The position numbers were made by a program, and so were the translations under genes. The notes below the pieces were generated by a model. It did no database searches and was not told the origin of the DNA. It was given only the letters and a program-made list of their open reading frames with translations. Source: JBELHR01 sp049607205 (GTDB lineage Bacteria > Bacteroidota > Bacteroidia > Flavobacteriales > Flavobacteriaceae). Taken from it: DNA of 64,000 nucleotides. Location of the stretch: the NCBI GenBank assembly GCA_049607205.1, contig JBMYWH010000003.1:86573-150572 (forward strand), given 5' to 3'. Below, piece by piece: positions 41,612-50,776 of the stretch (position 1 is the stretch's first letter; every line of letters starts with the position of its first letter).

Positions 41612-43225
41612 ATGAAAATGAATATAACTAAAAATATAAAATTTGGAATCTTAGTGTTGACTGGAGCGTTTACATTAAGTTCATGTTTAGGTGATTTGGA
41701 CCAAACACCAATTGATCCAGATAGTGTTACTGAAATCGATGTATTTCAAGATGTAGAGTCTGCCAAGAGCGCTTTAGCTAAATTATATGCTTCAATTGCC
41801 GTTACAGGTCAACAAGGACCCGCAGGTGATCCTGATTTATCTGTAGACGATGAAGGAGCATCTCAATACACACGATTGATGTTCGGACATCAAGAATTAT
41901 CAACCGATAATGCGGTTAATGGATGGGGAGATGGAAATCTATCAGAATTCCACGCCATGAACTGGACAGCTGAAAATGGATTTGTTAATGATTATTACAA
42001 TAGATTAGGTCAGTCTGTATCATTTTGTAATTCATTCATTTCTAATGCAAATGCTTACTTAGGAGATGATCCTCAAGTACAAATAATGATTGCTGAGGCA
42101 AGATTCTTAAGAGCTTATCATTATTACAATCTTGCTGATTCGTTCGGAAATGTCCCTATTACAACTGAGGTATTAGCATCACTTCCTCAACAAAACACAA
42201 GAAAAGAAGTTTTTGAATTCATCGAATCTGAACTATTGGCGGTGATTGATTTGCTACCAGCAGGTAAAGCAAATGAATATGGAAGAGTTGACCAAGTAGC
42301 TGCTCAAGCCTTACTTTCTCGTTTGTATTTAAATGCAGAATCTATGATTGGTGTTGATCATTACGCAGAATCAGTGATGTACTCTGAAGCTGTTATGAAT
42401 TCAGCTTATAGCTTACATAATAATTATGAAGAATTATTCCTTTCTGACAATGATTCAAACGGAGCACAAAACGAGAATATTTTTGTGATTCCTTACAATG
42501 GAATTGAAACACAAACCTATGGAGGAACAACTTTCTTCATTCACGCCAATATAGGTGGAGATATCATGAATGCCGACGATTACGGAAGTAATGGTGGTTG
42601 GGGAGGTAACCGAACAACCAGTGGTTTAGTTTCTAAATTTGATGAATCAGCGACTATGGATGGAAGTGGATTTCCAATAGCTTGGGACGATGCAAGAGCC
42701 ATGTTCTTTACACAAGGACAAACTTATGACATCGCAGATATTTCAGTTTTCCAGGAGGGTTATGCTGTTGTTAAGTATAAAAACATCGATTCAAATGGCG
42801 AATATACCGCCGCAGATTCAGGTAAGGTAATGTCTGACATCGACCAACCTTTAATCAGAATGGGAGAAATCTACTTAAACTATGCAGAAGCTAGCCTAAG
42901 AGGTGGTGGTGGAAGTACATCAAATGCTGTAGCTCTAATCAATGAATTGAGATCTAGAGCTTATGGAGATGATTCAGGAAATATCACTGAGGGAGAACTA
43001 AACTTAGACTTTATCCTCGATGAAAGATCAAGAGAATTATACCATGAAGGGTTGAGAAGAACAGATCTTATTCGTTATGATAAATTTACTAGTGGATCGT
43101 ACTTATGGCCATTTAAAGGAAATATTCAAAATGGGACTGGTGTAGAATCATTCAGAAACATCTACCCTATTCCAGCAAACGTTATGTTAGTTAATACAAA
43201 CATGAAACAAAACGACGGATACTAA
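41612..43225 (+). CDS. susD: SusD-like surface glycan-binding lipoprotein 2
   Basis: 537 residues. The lipobox is LSSC (Cys25), then LGDLDQ, the acidic surface-export pattern also seen in SusD1. The core AEARFLRAYHYYNLADSFGNVPITTE and the C-terminal DERSRELYHEGLRRTDLIRYDKF match SusD1 closely; the paralogues differ most around residues 60-100. Two possible starts, 41612 and 41618, lie within three codons; the first is kept. Function as for SusD1, paired with SusC2. Confidence 0.94.
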   Translation: MKMNITKNIKFGILVLTGAFTLSSCLGDLDQTPIDPDSVTEIDVFQDVESAKSALAKLYASIAVTGQQGPAGDPDLSVDDEGASQYTRLMFGHQELSTDNAVNGWGDGNLSEFHAMNWTAENGFVNDYYNRLGQSVSFCNSFISNANAYLGDDPQVQIMIAEARFLRAYHYYNLADSFGNVPITTEVLASLPQQNTRKEVFEFIESELLAVIDLLPAGKANEYGRVDQVAAQALLSRLYLNAESMIGVDHYAESVMYSEAVMNSAYSLHNNYEELFLSDNDSNGAQNENIFVIPYNGIETQTYGGTTFFIHANIGGDIMNADDYGSNGGWGGNRTTSGLVSKFDESATMDGSGFPIAWDDARAMFFTQGQTYDIADISVFQEGYAVVKYKNIDSNGEYTAADSGKVMSDIDQPLIRMGEIYLNYAEASLRGGGGSTSNAVALINELRSRAYGDDSGNITEGELNLDFILDERSRELYHEGLRRTDLIRYDKFTSGSYLWPFKGNIQNGTGVESFRNIYPIPANVMLVNTNMKQNDGY

Positions 43226-43235
43226 AATTAAGATT

Positions 43236-44252
43236 ATGAAAAAACTACTTTATATATTTTTACTAACCTTGACCTCGGTTTCTTTAAGCAGCTGTTTTTC
43301 GGATGATTTCGACGCTCCAATAATGAACCCAGATACAAGTTTTGAATTATTTACCTCAAAAGAAGAGGTAGTATTAGACATGGATTTTCCGGATCAAGTA
43401 GCCTTTACGCTATCTTGGTTGGAGCCTGATTATGGTTTTGAAAGTGCAACTCCAGATTTCGAAATTAGAATTGAAGGAATCACCTTCACTTCGATTAGAG
43501 GATGGTCAATTTCACCTCTTGCTGAGGATGTAAACTTAGCATTAATCAGCAACAAATTATTGTCTCCAGGAGTACCTACAGAGCTGCAAGTAGATGTAGT
43601 TGCTGTTAATGGAAGCACTGAGGTTTCTGAATCTGTAAATATTACTTTTACAGCATATGCTGTTGATCCAGTATTGCTTTCTAATTGGGGAGTTGTAGGA
43701 ACTCAAAACGATTGGGGAGGAACACCTGATTTCCCAATGTTCATGAACGAAGTGAATAATATCTTAACATCATACGTTACCCTAGATAAAGGTGCTGATG
43801 TGAACGAATATAAATTCAGAATGGATAATGCTTGGGATACTCAATGGGGTATAAATGATGGAGTACCTGGTCAAGACAATCCTGGAACCTATCGTCCCGA
43901 AAATGGAACATACATTATTACACTAAATCCTGAAAATGGAGAATCTACTCAGACATCAACATCTATCTCTGCATGGGGATTAGTTGGTTCCGCAGTGAAT
44001 GATTGGGGTGCTACTCCTGATGCTTTGATGTATGTATCTGAAGACCCAGATGTTCTAATTTCTTACACATACATGACTGAAGGGGAATTCAAATTCCGTA
44101 AAGACAATGCATGGGATGAAAATTATGGATCTGGTGACGAGGAAGGAACACTATCTCCTGGTGGAGGAAATATTGCCATTCCTTACGCATCATGGTATAG
44201 AGTTACTTGGAATACTGTAGATAACACTTATACACTACAAGCTTTCCAATAA
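43236..44252 (+). CDS. susE: SusE-like starch-binding lipoprotein 2
   Basis: 338 residues. The lipobox is LSSC (Cys20), followed by FSDDFD, an acidic export signal. It has the same layout as SusE1: SusE module, then two repeats beginning NWGVVGTQNDWGGTPD and AWGLVGSAVNDWGATPD, each with an EYKFR/EFKFR strand. The last 20 or so residues, ending in NTYTLQAFQ, are almost identical to those of SusE1. It starts 10 bases after susD2 and is followed by a hairpin that separates it from the secreted amylase. Confidence 0.88.
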   Translation: MKKLLYIFLLTLTSVSLSSCFSDDFDAPIMNPDTSFELFTSKEEVVLDMDFPDQVAFTLSWLEPDYGFESATPDFEIRIEGITFTSIRGWSISPLAEDVNLALISNKLLSPGVPTELQVDVVAVNGSTEVSESVNITFTAYAVDPVLLSNWGVVGTQNDWGGTPDFPMFMNEVNNILTSYVTLDKGADVNEYKFRMDNAWDTQWGINDGVPGQDNPGTYRPENGTYIITLNPENGESTQTSTSISAWGLVGSAVNDWGATPDALMYVSEDPDVLISYTYMTEGEFKFRKDNAWDENYGSGDEEGTLSPGGGNIAIPYASWYRVTWNTVDNTYTLQAFQ

Positions 44253-44268
44253 AATTAAATTGAATATT

Positions 44269-44306
44269 ACAGCTGAGGGCCACGGTCTTCAGCTGTTTTT
44301 TTTTTT
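44269..44306 (+). terminator. Hairpin between susE2 and the secreted amylase gene
   Basis: 8-bp stem ACAGCTGA / TCAGCTGT (44269-44276 with 44289-44296), 12-base loop, then a run of T. It ends 10 bases before the next ATG at 44317, so it probably lets only part of the transcripts continue. Confidence 0.78.
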
Positions 44307-44316
44307 ACATGAACTT

Positions 44317-47300
44317 ATGAAAAAACTTAGCCTCCTATTTTTCTTAATCACTAGCATTGCTCAAGCACAGCTCACTACTGTTCCCGCTCTAGCTAACACT
44401 TCCGAAGAGTTTAAAATAATCTTCGACGCCAGCAATACAGCTCTTGCAAACACGACAGAGGAATTATATGCCCATACTGGAGTTAGCTCTAATGATGAGC
44501 ATTGGATTGATGTTATTGGAGACTGGGGAGATAATACAGTTCAGCCTAAATTTACTAAAACGGACACCAATCTATATGAATTGGTCATTAGTCCGGATGT
44601 ATATGCTTATTATTCTGTAGATTCTTCTGTAGATATTACGGGAATCGACATGGTAGTTCGTACTGCAGATGCATCAAATCAAACAGGAGACTTGAGTATC
44701 ACTTTATACAATGCTGGCTTCAATTTAGTATTACAGAGTCCTGTAAATAATAGTTTTTATAAGGCCAATGAATCAATAGAAATCATTGGTGTTTCTACAC
44801 AAACCACAACATTTGAGATTTATGCTGATGATCAGTTAATTCAAACTGTAGCTGACAGCAAAGAAATGAATACAACTTACAGCTTTAGTGATGCTGGAAA
44901 TCACTCTATCAAATTAAAAGCTTCTTATAATGATGAAACTAAGGAAGCTGCTTCTACAATTTATATTTCTGAAAATAGTCCGATGCCAGAAGGTCTAAAA
45001 GACGGAATCAACATAAACAGTGATCAAAGTGTTACTTTTGTTCTTACAGCTCCAGCTAAAAAAGGAGTTTTTCTACTGGGTGAATTTAATAATTGGACTC
45101 CTTCATCAGCATATATGATGAAAATGGATGATGATAAATTTTGGATCACTCTTAATGATCTTGACCAAGACTATGAATATGCGTACTCTTACATGATTAA
45201 TGATGCAATCATTTTTGCGGACCCTCATACCACTAAGGTTTTGGACCCCAATAATGACCAGTACATTCCAGAGACTGTATATCCAAACTTAAAAGAATAC
45301 CCTCAAGGTGCACAAGGAATTGTTTCAACCTTTATAATCAATAAACCCTTATTTACCTGGTCGGATGACAACTTCAATCCTAAAGACAATAACAAAGCAG
45401 TAGTATACGAGCTTCTGATTCGAGATTTTACTGAAGAAGGTAGTTATAAGGCTGCGATAGAAAAACTAGATTATTTAGTAGACTTAGGAATTACCGCTAT
45501 TGAACTTATGCCAGTCAATGAATTCGAAGGTAATGACAGTTGGGGATATAACCCTTCATTTTACAAGGCTTTAGATAAAGCCTATGGAACAGAAAATGAT
45601 CTTAAATCATTTATCAATGCCTGTCACAATCGTGGGATTTCTGTCTTTTTAGATGTAGTTTTTAACCACTCTTTTGGACAATCTCCTCTACTGGCTATGT
45701 ATTGGGATGGTGCAGCGAATAAACCCGCCGCTGATAACCCTTGGTATAACCAGGAGAGTAATTTTGAGAATCCAAATTTAGTTTGGGGTCAAGATTTTAA
45801 TCATGAAAGTGAATATACTGTTGACTTTTTTGAAGGAGTTATCTCCTATTGGATTGAAGAATTCCATATCGATGGATATCGATTAGATTTTACTAAAGGT
45901 CTTTCCAATACACCACATCCTATTTCTACAGATGAATGGGGGTCAAATTACGATCAGGACAGAATTGATATTCTAGAACATTATACCGACTATACCTGGG
46001 AAAATCATGGAAGTGATATCATGATGATCTTTGAACATTTGGCTGAAAATTCTGAGGAAAAGGTTTTGGCCGATTACGGCATATTCCTTTGGGGAAATAT
46101 TAACTATAACTGGACTCAAAACACCATGGGTTATTCGAGTAATTCGGATGTAGAATGGGCGAATTACAAGAACAGAGATTGGACCGAGCCCCAATTGGTA
46201 GCTTACATGGAATCTCATGATGAACAGCGATTAATGTTTGAAAATTTAGAAAATGGAAACAGTTCCGGAAATTATAGAGTAAGAGACCTCAATACAGCAC
46301 TAGCCCGTCAAGAAGCAGCCCATTTGATCCACTTTAACATTCAAGGGCCTAAGATGATCTGGCAGTTCGGAGAGCTAGGTTATGATGTCTCTATAGATGA
46401 AGGAGGGAGAACTGGTAAGAAACCTGTAAGATGGGAATATTATGACAATAATAATCGAAGACACTTATATACCACCTTGGCGACGATTAATAAATTACGT
46501 GAGAACTATCCTGATCTTCAAAGCTCAAATTACACCTTCGATGGGGCTGATTTGAAAAAATCTTTAGCTATTGATGGTGAGTCGATTGACTTTGCGCTAA
46601 TGGCTAATTTTGATGTCAACATAGCTGTTATTGAAATGAACTTTCCAAGTGCTGGAAGCTATTATGAATACTTCACTGGGGAAATAATAGAAGTTGATCA
46701 AACTCAAGTTGAATTTAGATTAAATCCAGGAGAATATCGTTTATACAGTACTACAAAGCTAAATGATCCCTTAGAAGATGGCTCAGGAGATACTGATAAA
46801 GACGGAGTTCAAGATGAATTTGATCTTTGTCCGAATACTTTATTTGGGATTCCAGTTAACGAATCTGGATGCCCCTTACTTGTGGTTCCTGAAAACAATT
46901 ATACAATTGAATCTATCGGAGAATCATGTCAAGGCGAAAACAATGGACAAATTAGTTTGACTACCTTAGAGAACCACAATTATATATTGACCTTTAATAA
47001 TCAAGAATATACTTTTACAAGTTCTTGGTCGGCAGAAAATTTAGCTCCTGGATCTTATGAACTTAGCATACAAATCGAGGGTGAAGACAATTATAAACAA
47101 GTGTTCGTATCTCAAGTAGCAGAAGCACCAGTATTAACTGCCACATCCGAGATAAACGTACAAGGCAACAAAGGTTTAAATAATATAGAGATTAACAGTG
47201 GTACAGCTCCCTATGCAGTCTATTTAAATGATCAATTCATCTTTGAAACGGATCAAAACGAGTTACAAATTAGAGCAGAATCGGGAGACAAGATAACCGT

Positions 47301-47586
47301 AGAAAGCTCAGTTTTATGTGAAGGGAAAATCGAACATTATGTTCCTGTTAACCCTGTATCCATATATCCTAATCCAGTTGAAACAAGCACGAACATATCT
47401 CTTGTGCATCCTGAATTACAAGAAGTCGAAGTCTACTTAATAAACCAATTAGGCCTAACTCTTAAAAGCTTTACATTAAAGAAAAATGAAACTCAACAAC
47501 TTAATCTAAATTCCTTAAAGCAAGGAGTCTATTATTTAAAATTCAACAACTCAATTTTACCTACACAAAGGCTTATTAAAATTTAG
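44317..47586 (+). CDS. Multidomain GH13 amylase with T9SS type A sorting signal
   Basis: 1089 residues from the ATG at 44317. The longer frame starting at 44260 runs through the hairpin, and the signal peptide MKKLSLLFFLITSIAQAQ begins at 44317. Order: two beta-sandwich modules (about 20-130 and 140-215), an isoamylase/CBM48-like module (about 235-325, GVFLLGEFNNWTP) and the GH13 barrel. Asp524 (GYRLD) is the nucleophile, Glu573 (IFEH) the acid/base and Asp635 (ESHDEQ) the third carboxylate. A thrombospondin type 3-like calcium repeat follows (DTDKDGVQDEFDLCPNT, about 825), then a linker and the T9SS type A tail (about 1011-1089: SIYPNP, GVYYLKF, QRLIKI). It is probably a secreted or surface-attached starch-degrading enzyme. 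Confidence 0.92.
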   Translation: MKKLSLLFFLITSIAQAQLTTVPALANTSEEFKIIFDASNTALANTTEELYAHTGVSSNDEHWIDVIGDWGDNTVQPKFTKTDTNLYELVISPDVYAYYSVDSSVDITGIDMVVRTADASNQTGDLSITLYNAGFNLVLQSPVNNSFYKANESIEIIGVSTQTTTFEIYADDQLIQTVADSKEMNTTYSFSDAGNHSIKLKASYNDETKEAASTIYISENSPMPEGLKDGININSDQSVTFVLTAPAKKGVFLLGEFNNWTPSSAYMMKMDDDKFWITLNDLDQDYEYAYSYMINDAIIFADPHTTKVLDPNNDQYIPETVYPNLKEYPQGAQGIVSTFIINKPLFTWSDDNFNPKDNNKAVVYELLIRDFTEEGSYKAAIEKLDYLVDLGITAIELMPVNEFEGNDSWGYNPSFYKALDKAYGTENDLKSFINACHNRGISVFLDVVFNHSFGQSPLLAMYWDGAANKPAADNPWYNQESNFENPNLVWGQDFNHESEYTVDFFEGVISYWIEEFHIDGYRLDFTKGLSNTPHPISTDEWGSNYDQDRIDILEHYTDYTWENHGSDIMMIFEHLAENSEEKVLADYGIFLWGNINYNWTQNTMGYSSNSDVEWANYKNRDWTEPQLVAYMESHDEQRLMFENLENGNSSGNYRVRDLNTALARQEAAHLIHFNIQGPKMIWQFGELGYDVSIDEGGRTGKKPVRWEYYDNNNRRHLYTTLATINKLRENYPDLQSSNYTFDGADLKKSLAIDGESIDFALMANFDVNIAVIEMNFPSAGSYYEYFTGEIIEVDQTQVEFRLNPGEYRLYSTTKLNDPLEDGSGDTDKDGVQDEFDLCPNTLFGIPVNESGCPLLVVPENNYTIESIGESCQGENNGQISLTTLENHNYILTFNNQEYTFTSSWSAENLAPGSYELSIQIEGEDNYKQVFVSQVAEAPVLTATSEINVQGNKGLNNIEINSGTAPYAVYLNDQFIFETDQNELQIRAESGDKITVESSVLCEGKIEHYVPVNPVSIYPNPVETSTNISLVHPELQEVEVYLINQLGLTLKSFTLKKNETQQLNLNSLKQGVYYLKFNNSILPTQRLIKI

Positions 47587-47589
47587 ATC

Positions 47590-48279
47590 ATGAAAATACA
47601 TTTTATATTCATAGCGGCATTTTTTTTAGTAATTACATCTTGTGATTCTGAACCTGACACTCCAACGCCTCCCCCTAACGAGCCGCCAACGACTCCGGAA
47701 ACTTTAAGTCCTGCGGATGCAGCTCTGTGTCAAAATACGGACCTTGCATTCACTTGGTCAGCATCTACGGACCCAGATGGGGATGACCTTATTTATCAAG
47801 TTGATATATCAGAAACTCCTGACTTCTCTACAATTTACAAGAGTGGAAAAACAGGAAGTACCACTAAGGTATTTACTCTTGTCAAAGGGCAATTATTCTA
47901 CTGGAGAGTCAAAGCTATAGACAGTAATGATGCATCAAGTGACTACAGTACGCCCTGGCAATTCATTACGGAAGGTGATGGGATAGCAAACTATGTTCCT
48001 TATGCTCCAACTTTAGTTGCTCCTGCTGACTACTCACAAATTACGGATACCTCAGTTGATTTAGAATGGTTTTGTGAGGATTTAGATGGTGATGACCTTA
48101 GCTATGACTTACATTATGGGATTACAGAAGATGTAGTAACCGTGCAAGAGGACTTGAACCAAACGACATTAACACTTACCAATTTGACCCCAGGTGACAC
48201 CCTTTTCTGGAAAGTTGTAGCCCATGATTCACATGGAAATTCTAGTGAAGGAAAACTTTGGCAATTTACGATAGAATAA
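47590..48279 (+). CDS. Lipoprotein with two FnIII-like domains
   Basis: 229 residues. The lipobox is ITSC (Cys18), then an acidic start (DSEPD) and a proline/threonine-rich linker to about 40. Two fibronectin type III-like repeats follow. The first has SPADAALCQNTDLAFTWSAS and DPDGDDLIYQVDIS; the second has APADYSQITDTSVDLEWFCE and DLDGDDLSYDLHYG. Both end in a WRVKA/WKVVA strand and WQF. No catalytic motif is seen. It starts 3 bases after the T9SS amylase and is the last gene of the alpha-glucan locus, so it may hold or present glucan or the amylase at the surface (inference). Confidence 0.82.
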   Translation: MKIHFIFIAAFFLVITSCDSEPDTPTPPPNEPPTTPETLSPADAALCQNTDLAFTWSASTDPDGDDLIYQVDISETPDFSTIYKSGKTGSTTKVFTLVKGQLFYWRVKAIDSNDASSDYSTPWQFITEGDGIANYVPYAPTLVAPADYSQITDTSVDLEWFCEDLDGDDLSYDLHYGITEDVVTVQEDLNQTTLTLTNLTPGDTLFWKVVAHDSHGNSSEGKLWQFTIE

Positions 48280-48320
48280 TTCTTTTTTTTGTTAATTTCG
48301 AAGTCTAAAAATAGGATTAC

Positions 48321-49061
48321 ATGCTGTTTGGAAAAAGACAAGTACCGGTAAACGAAATATTCTCTGAAGGATTCATTGATATCCATTCTCATCTACTTCC
48401 AGGGATTGATGATGGAGCTAAAGACCTTGAAAATTCTATAGAACTTATAGAAAAACTGAGAGAACTTGGGATTAAAAAATTAATCACCACACCTCATACG
48501 ATGACCGATGTTTATCCCAATAATCCAATTATTATTAATGAGCAGCTTGAAGTAGTCAAAACTGAACTAAACGCTCGAGGCATTGATGATGTAGAAATTT
48601 CTGCTGCTTCAGAGTACTTAATTGATCACGACTTTTTAAATAAGCTCCAACAGAAGGAAATACTTTCTTTTGGTAAGAAAAACTACGTTCTAGTTGAAAT
48701 GTCCTTTTTCAATCCACCAAACAATTTAAAAGAAGTCCTTTTCCAGATGCAAGTTCAGGGATATAAACCAATTATGGCCCACCCTGAGCGCTATAACTTC
48801 TATAAAGGTGAAATAGAAACTTTTAGAGAACTCAAAGAATTAGGGTGTAGCTTTCAGCTTAACCTTCTCTCTCTTACTCCACAATACGGGAAACACGTGC
48901 AGAAAACATCTTATAAACTTCTAGAAAAAGGTTTATACGATTTTGTGGGGACGGATACCCATCATACGGGACATACTGCTCTTTTAAACACAATTGCTAC
49001 CAAGAAAAACAAGAAATGGCTTCAGCCATTAATTGAGAACAATAAAAACATTCTCGATTAA
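48321..49061 (+). CDS. cpsB: CpsB/CapC-type PHP-domain tyrosine phosphatase
   Basis: 246 residues. The PHP metal site begins with IDIHSHLLPGIDDG (His22 and His24). TTPHTM, MAHPERY and FVGTDTHHT supply the other metal-binding residues. The family removes phosphate from tyrosine kinases that control capsule and exopolysaccharide export. No tyrosine kinase/Wzc gene is next to it here. It runs tail to tail into the nucleotide-sugar operon, with which it shares 4 bases at the stop codons. Confidence 0.9.
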   Translation: MLFGKRQVPVNEIFSEGFIDIHSHLLPGIDDGAKDLENSIELIEKLRELGIKKLITTPHTMTDVYPNNPIIINEQLEVVKTELNARGIDDVEISAASEYLIDHDFLNKLQQKEILSFGKKNYVLVEMSFFNPPNNLKEVLFQMQVQGYKPIMAHPERYNFYKGEIETFRELKELGCSFQLNLLSLTPQYGKHVQKTSYKLLEKGLYDFVGTDTHHTGHTALLNTIATKKNKKWLQPLIENNKNILD

Positions 49062-49768
49062 AGATTAATCTGTCTTCGGATCACTAAATCTTGACCGTCT
49101 AAGGGATCACCTTTAGGACTAACTAAGCCCCCAACAAAACCACCAACGGTTTCAGGTTGCATAATACTATTGGGATCCTCATCTGGTGCTTGACGCTTTC
49201 TTAGTTCCGTAGCACATCTCCCCGGAGAAACACAATAAACCTTAATTCCCTTAGGTGCTAGCTCTTCTGAAGCTGATAAAGAAAAATTCAATACTCCCGC
49301 TTTTGAAGCGGCATAAGCCGTCCACCCTGGACGAGGAGAACTCGCCGAAGTTGAGGCTATATTTATAATCTTCCCTCTAGAATTTTCTAAAAATGGAATG
49401 GCTAATTTAGTTAAGTTGAATAGTCCATGAAGATTTACATCAAAGGTTCTTTGCCACTCTTCTAAAGGTGTGTGCTCTATGGAAAACGGCTCTATATATC
49501 CTGCAGATTGAATTAAAGCGTCCAAGCCTCCTTTTTCATTTAAAAAAGAGCCTATTACGGAATCAACCTTACCAAAGTCTGCAACATCTAAAACAAAAGA
49601 ATGCACCTCAGCAGCCCCCAATTCTTTAACTTCAGCTGCCGTTTCAAGCAGTTTTTGTTCATTGATGTCTATGAGTCCAATACATGGATGTTCAAAGCGC
49701 TCTACTAAATTCATAGCACAAGCTTTTCCTATTCCATCTGCACCACCACTAACTAAAAAAACCTTCAT
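49058..49768 (-). CDS. SDR-family NAD(P)-dependent oxidoreductase
   Basis: 236 residues, classical short-chain dehydrogenase size. The cofactor loop is SGGADGIG (7-14), followed by QSAGY in place of NNAG. The catalytic residues are Ser139, Tyr152 and Lys156 (YAASK). It is the last gene of the UpxY-led operon, directly after the epimerase (1 base from its stop to this ATG). Probably it acts on a sugar or on a nucleotide-sugar precursor. The substrate cannot be told. Its 3' end overlaps the convergent cpsB by 4 bases. Confidence 0.85.
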   Translation of the reverse strand: MKVFLVSGGADGIGKACAMNLVERFEHPCIGLIDINEQKLLETAAEVKELGAAEVHSFVLDVADFGKVDSVIGSFLNEKGGLDALIQSAGYIEPFSIEHTPLEEWQRTFDVNLHGLFNLTKLAIPFLENSRGKIINIASTSASSPRPGWTAYAASKAGVLNFSLSASEELAPKGIKVYCVSPGRCATELRKRQAPDEDPNSIMQPETVGGFVGGLVSPKGDPLDGQDLVIRRQINL

Positions 49769-50773
49769 CTATCTTTGTTTATACCAATCCACAAAATGCT
49801 TAATCCCCTCTTGTACTGGTGTAGAAGGATGATAGTCATAATCACGCTCTAAATCCTTTACATCAGCCCAAGTCTTAGGAACATCACCCTCTTGTAAAGG
49901 CAATAACTCCTTCTCGGCAGTCTTACCCATTTGAGTCTCAATCTCCTCTATGAAATCCATCAGTTTAACACATTTAGAATTCCCAATATTGTATACCTTG
50001 TATAAATCACGATCCACCACAGGCTTCTCAATGATACGCTTCACGCCTTCCACGATATCTGCTACATAGGTAAAATCACGTTCCATCTCACCGTAGTTGA
50101 ACACCTTTAATTTCTCACCATTTTTAATGGCTTCTGCAAATAAGAAAAGTGCCATATCCGGTCTTCCCCATGGTCCATAAACCGTAAAGAACCTCAATCC
50201 TGTACTGGCAAAACCAAATAAATGACTATAAGTATGTGCCATAAGCTCATTAGACTTCTTACTCGCTGCATATAAAGAAATAGGATGATCTACAGTATCT
50301 TCCGTAGAGAATGGAATCTTAATATTGGTCCCATATACAGAAGAACTAGAAGCATATACAAGATGCTTCACCTGAAAATGACGAACACATTCCAAGATAT
50401 TTACAAATCCTACCAAATTACTCTGTACATAAGCATCTGGATTTTCTAAAGAATAACGCACCCCTGCCTGAGCGGCTAAGTTACACACCACTTCAAAACC
50501 TTCTGACTTGAAGAGTTTCTCTAACTCTGATTTCTCTTCCAAGCCCATTTTAACAAAAGAAAAGCCTTCAAATCGCTCACTTTGAGTCAAAACATGCCAT
50601 GGGCTATGATCATTAAAATCTACTCCCAACTCTTTCAAGCGAGCAAATTTCAAGTTCACATCATAATAATCATTGATATTATCCAGTCCAACTACCTGAT
50701 GTCCATCAGCTAATAATACTCTAGATAGATGAAACCCTATGAAACCAGCGGCTCCTGTAACAAGTATTTTCAT
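49769..50773 (-). CDS. NAD-dependent nucleotide-sugar epimerase (UDP-glucuronate 4-epimerase-like)
   Basis: 334 residues, extended SDR. The Rossmann loop is GAAGFIG at 7-13, then GLDNINDYYDVNLKFARL, a signature of UDP-glucuronate 4-epimerases. The catalytic pair lies in SLYAASKKSNE, and STGLRFFTVYGPWGRPDMA is the substrate side. The likely reaction is UDP-GlcA to UDP-GalA. The dehydrogenase that makes UDP-GlcA is encoded directly upstream (3 bases), which supports the assignment. Confidence 0.9.
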   Translation of the reverse strand: MKILVTGAAGFIGFHLSRVLLADGHQVVGLDNINDYYDVNLKFARLKELGVDFNDHSPWHVLTQSERFEGFSFVKMGLEEKSELEKLFKSEGFEVVCNLAAQAGVRYSLENPDAYVQSNLVGFVNILECVRHFQVKHLVYASSSSVYGTNIKIPFSTEDTVDHPISLYAASKKSNELMAHTYSHLFGFASTGLRFFTVYGPWGRPDMALFLFAEAIKNGEKLKVFNYGEMERDFTYVADIVEGVKRIIEKPVVDRDLYKVYNIGNSKCVKLMDFIEEIETQMGKTAEKELLPLQEGDVPKTWADVKDLERDYDYHPSTPVQEGIKHFVDWYKQR

Positions 50774-50776
50774 GGT

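Noticed and set aside
41608..41612. Possible recent recombination between the two sus sets
   Set aside because: Synonymous codons differ throughout the stretches I compared, so no recent gene-conversion tract is visible by eye.
44260..44316. Longer N-terminus of the secreted amylase
   Set aside because: It would read through the terminator hairpin and put extra residues before a normal signal peptide.
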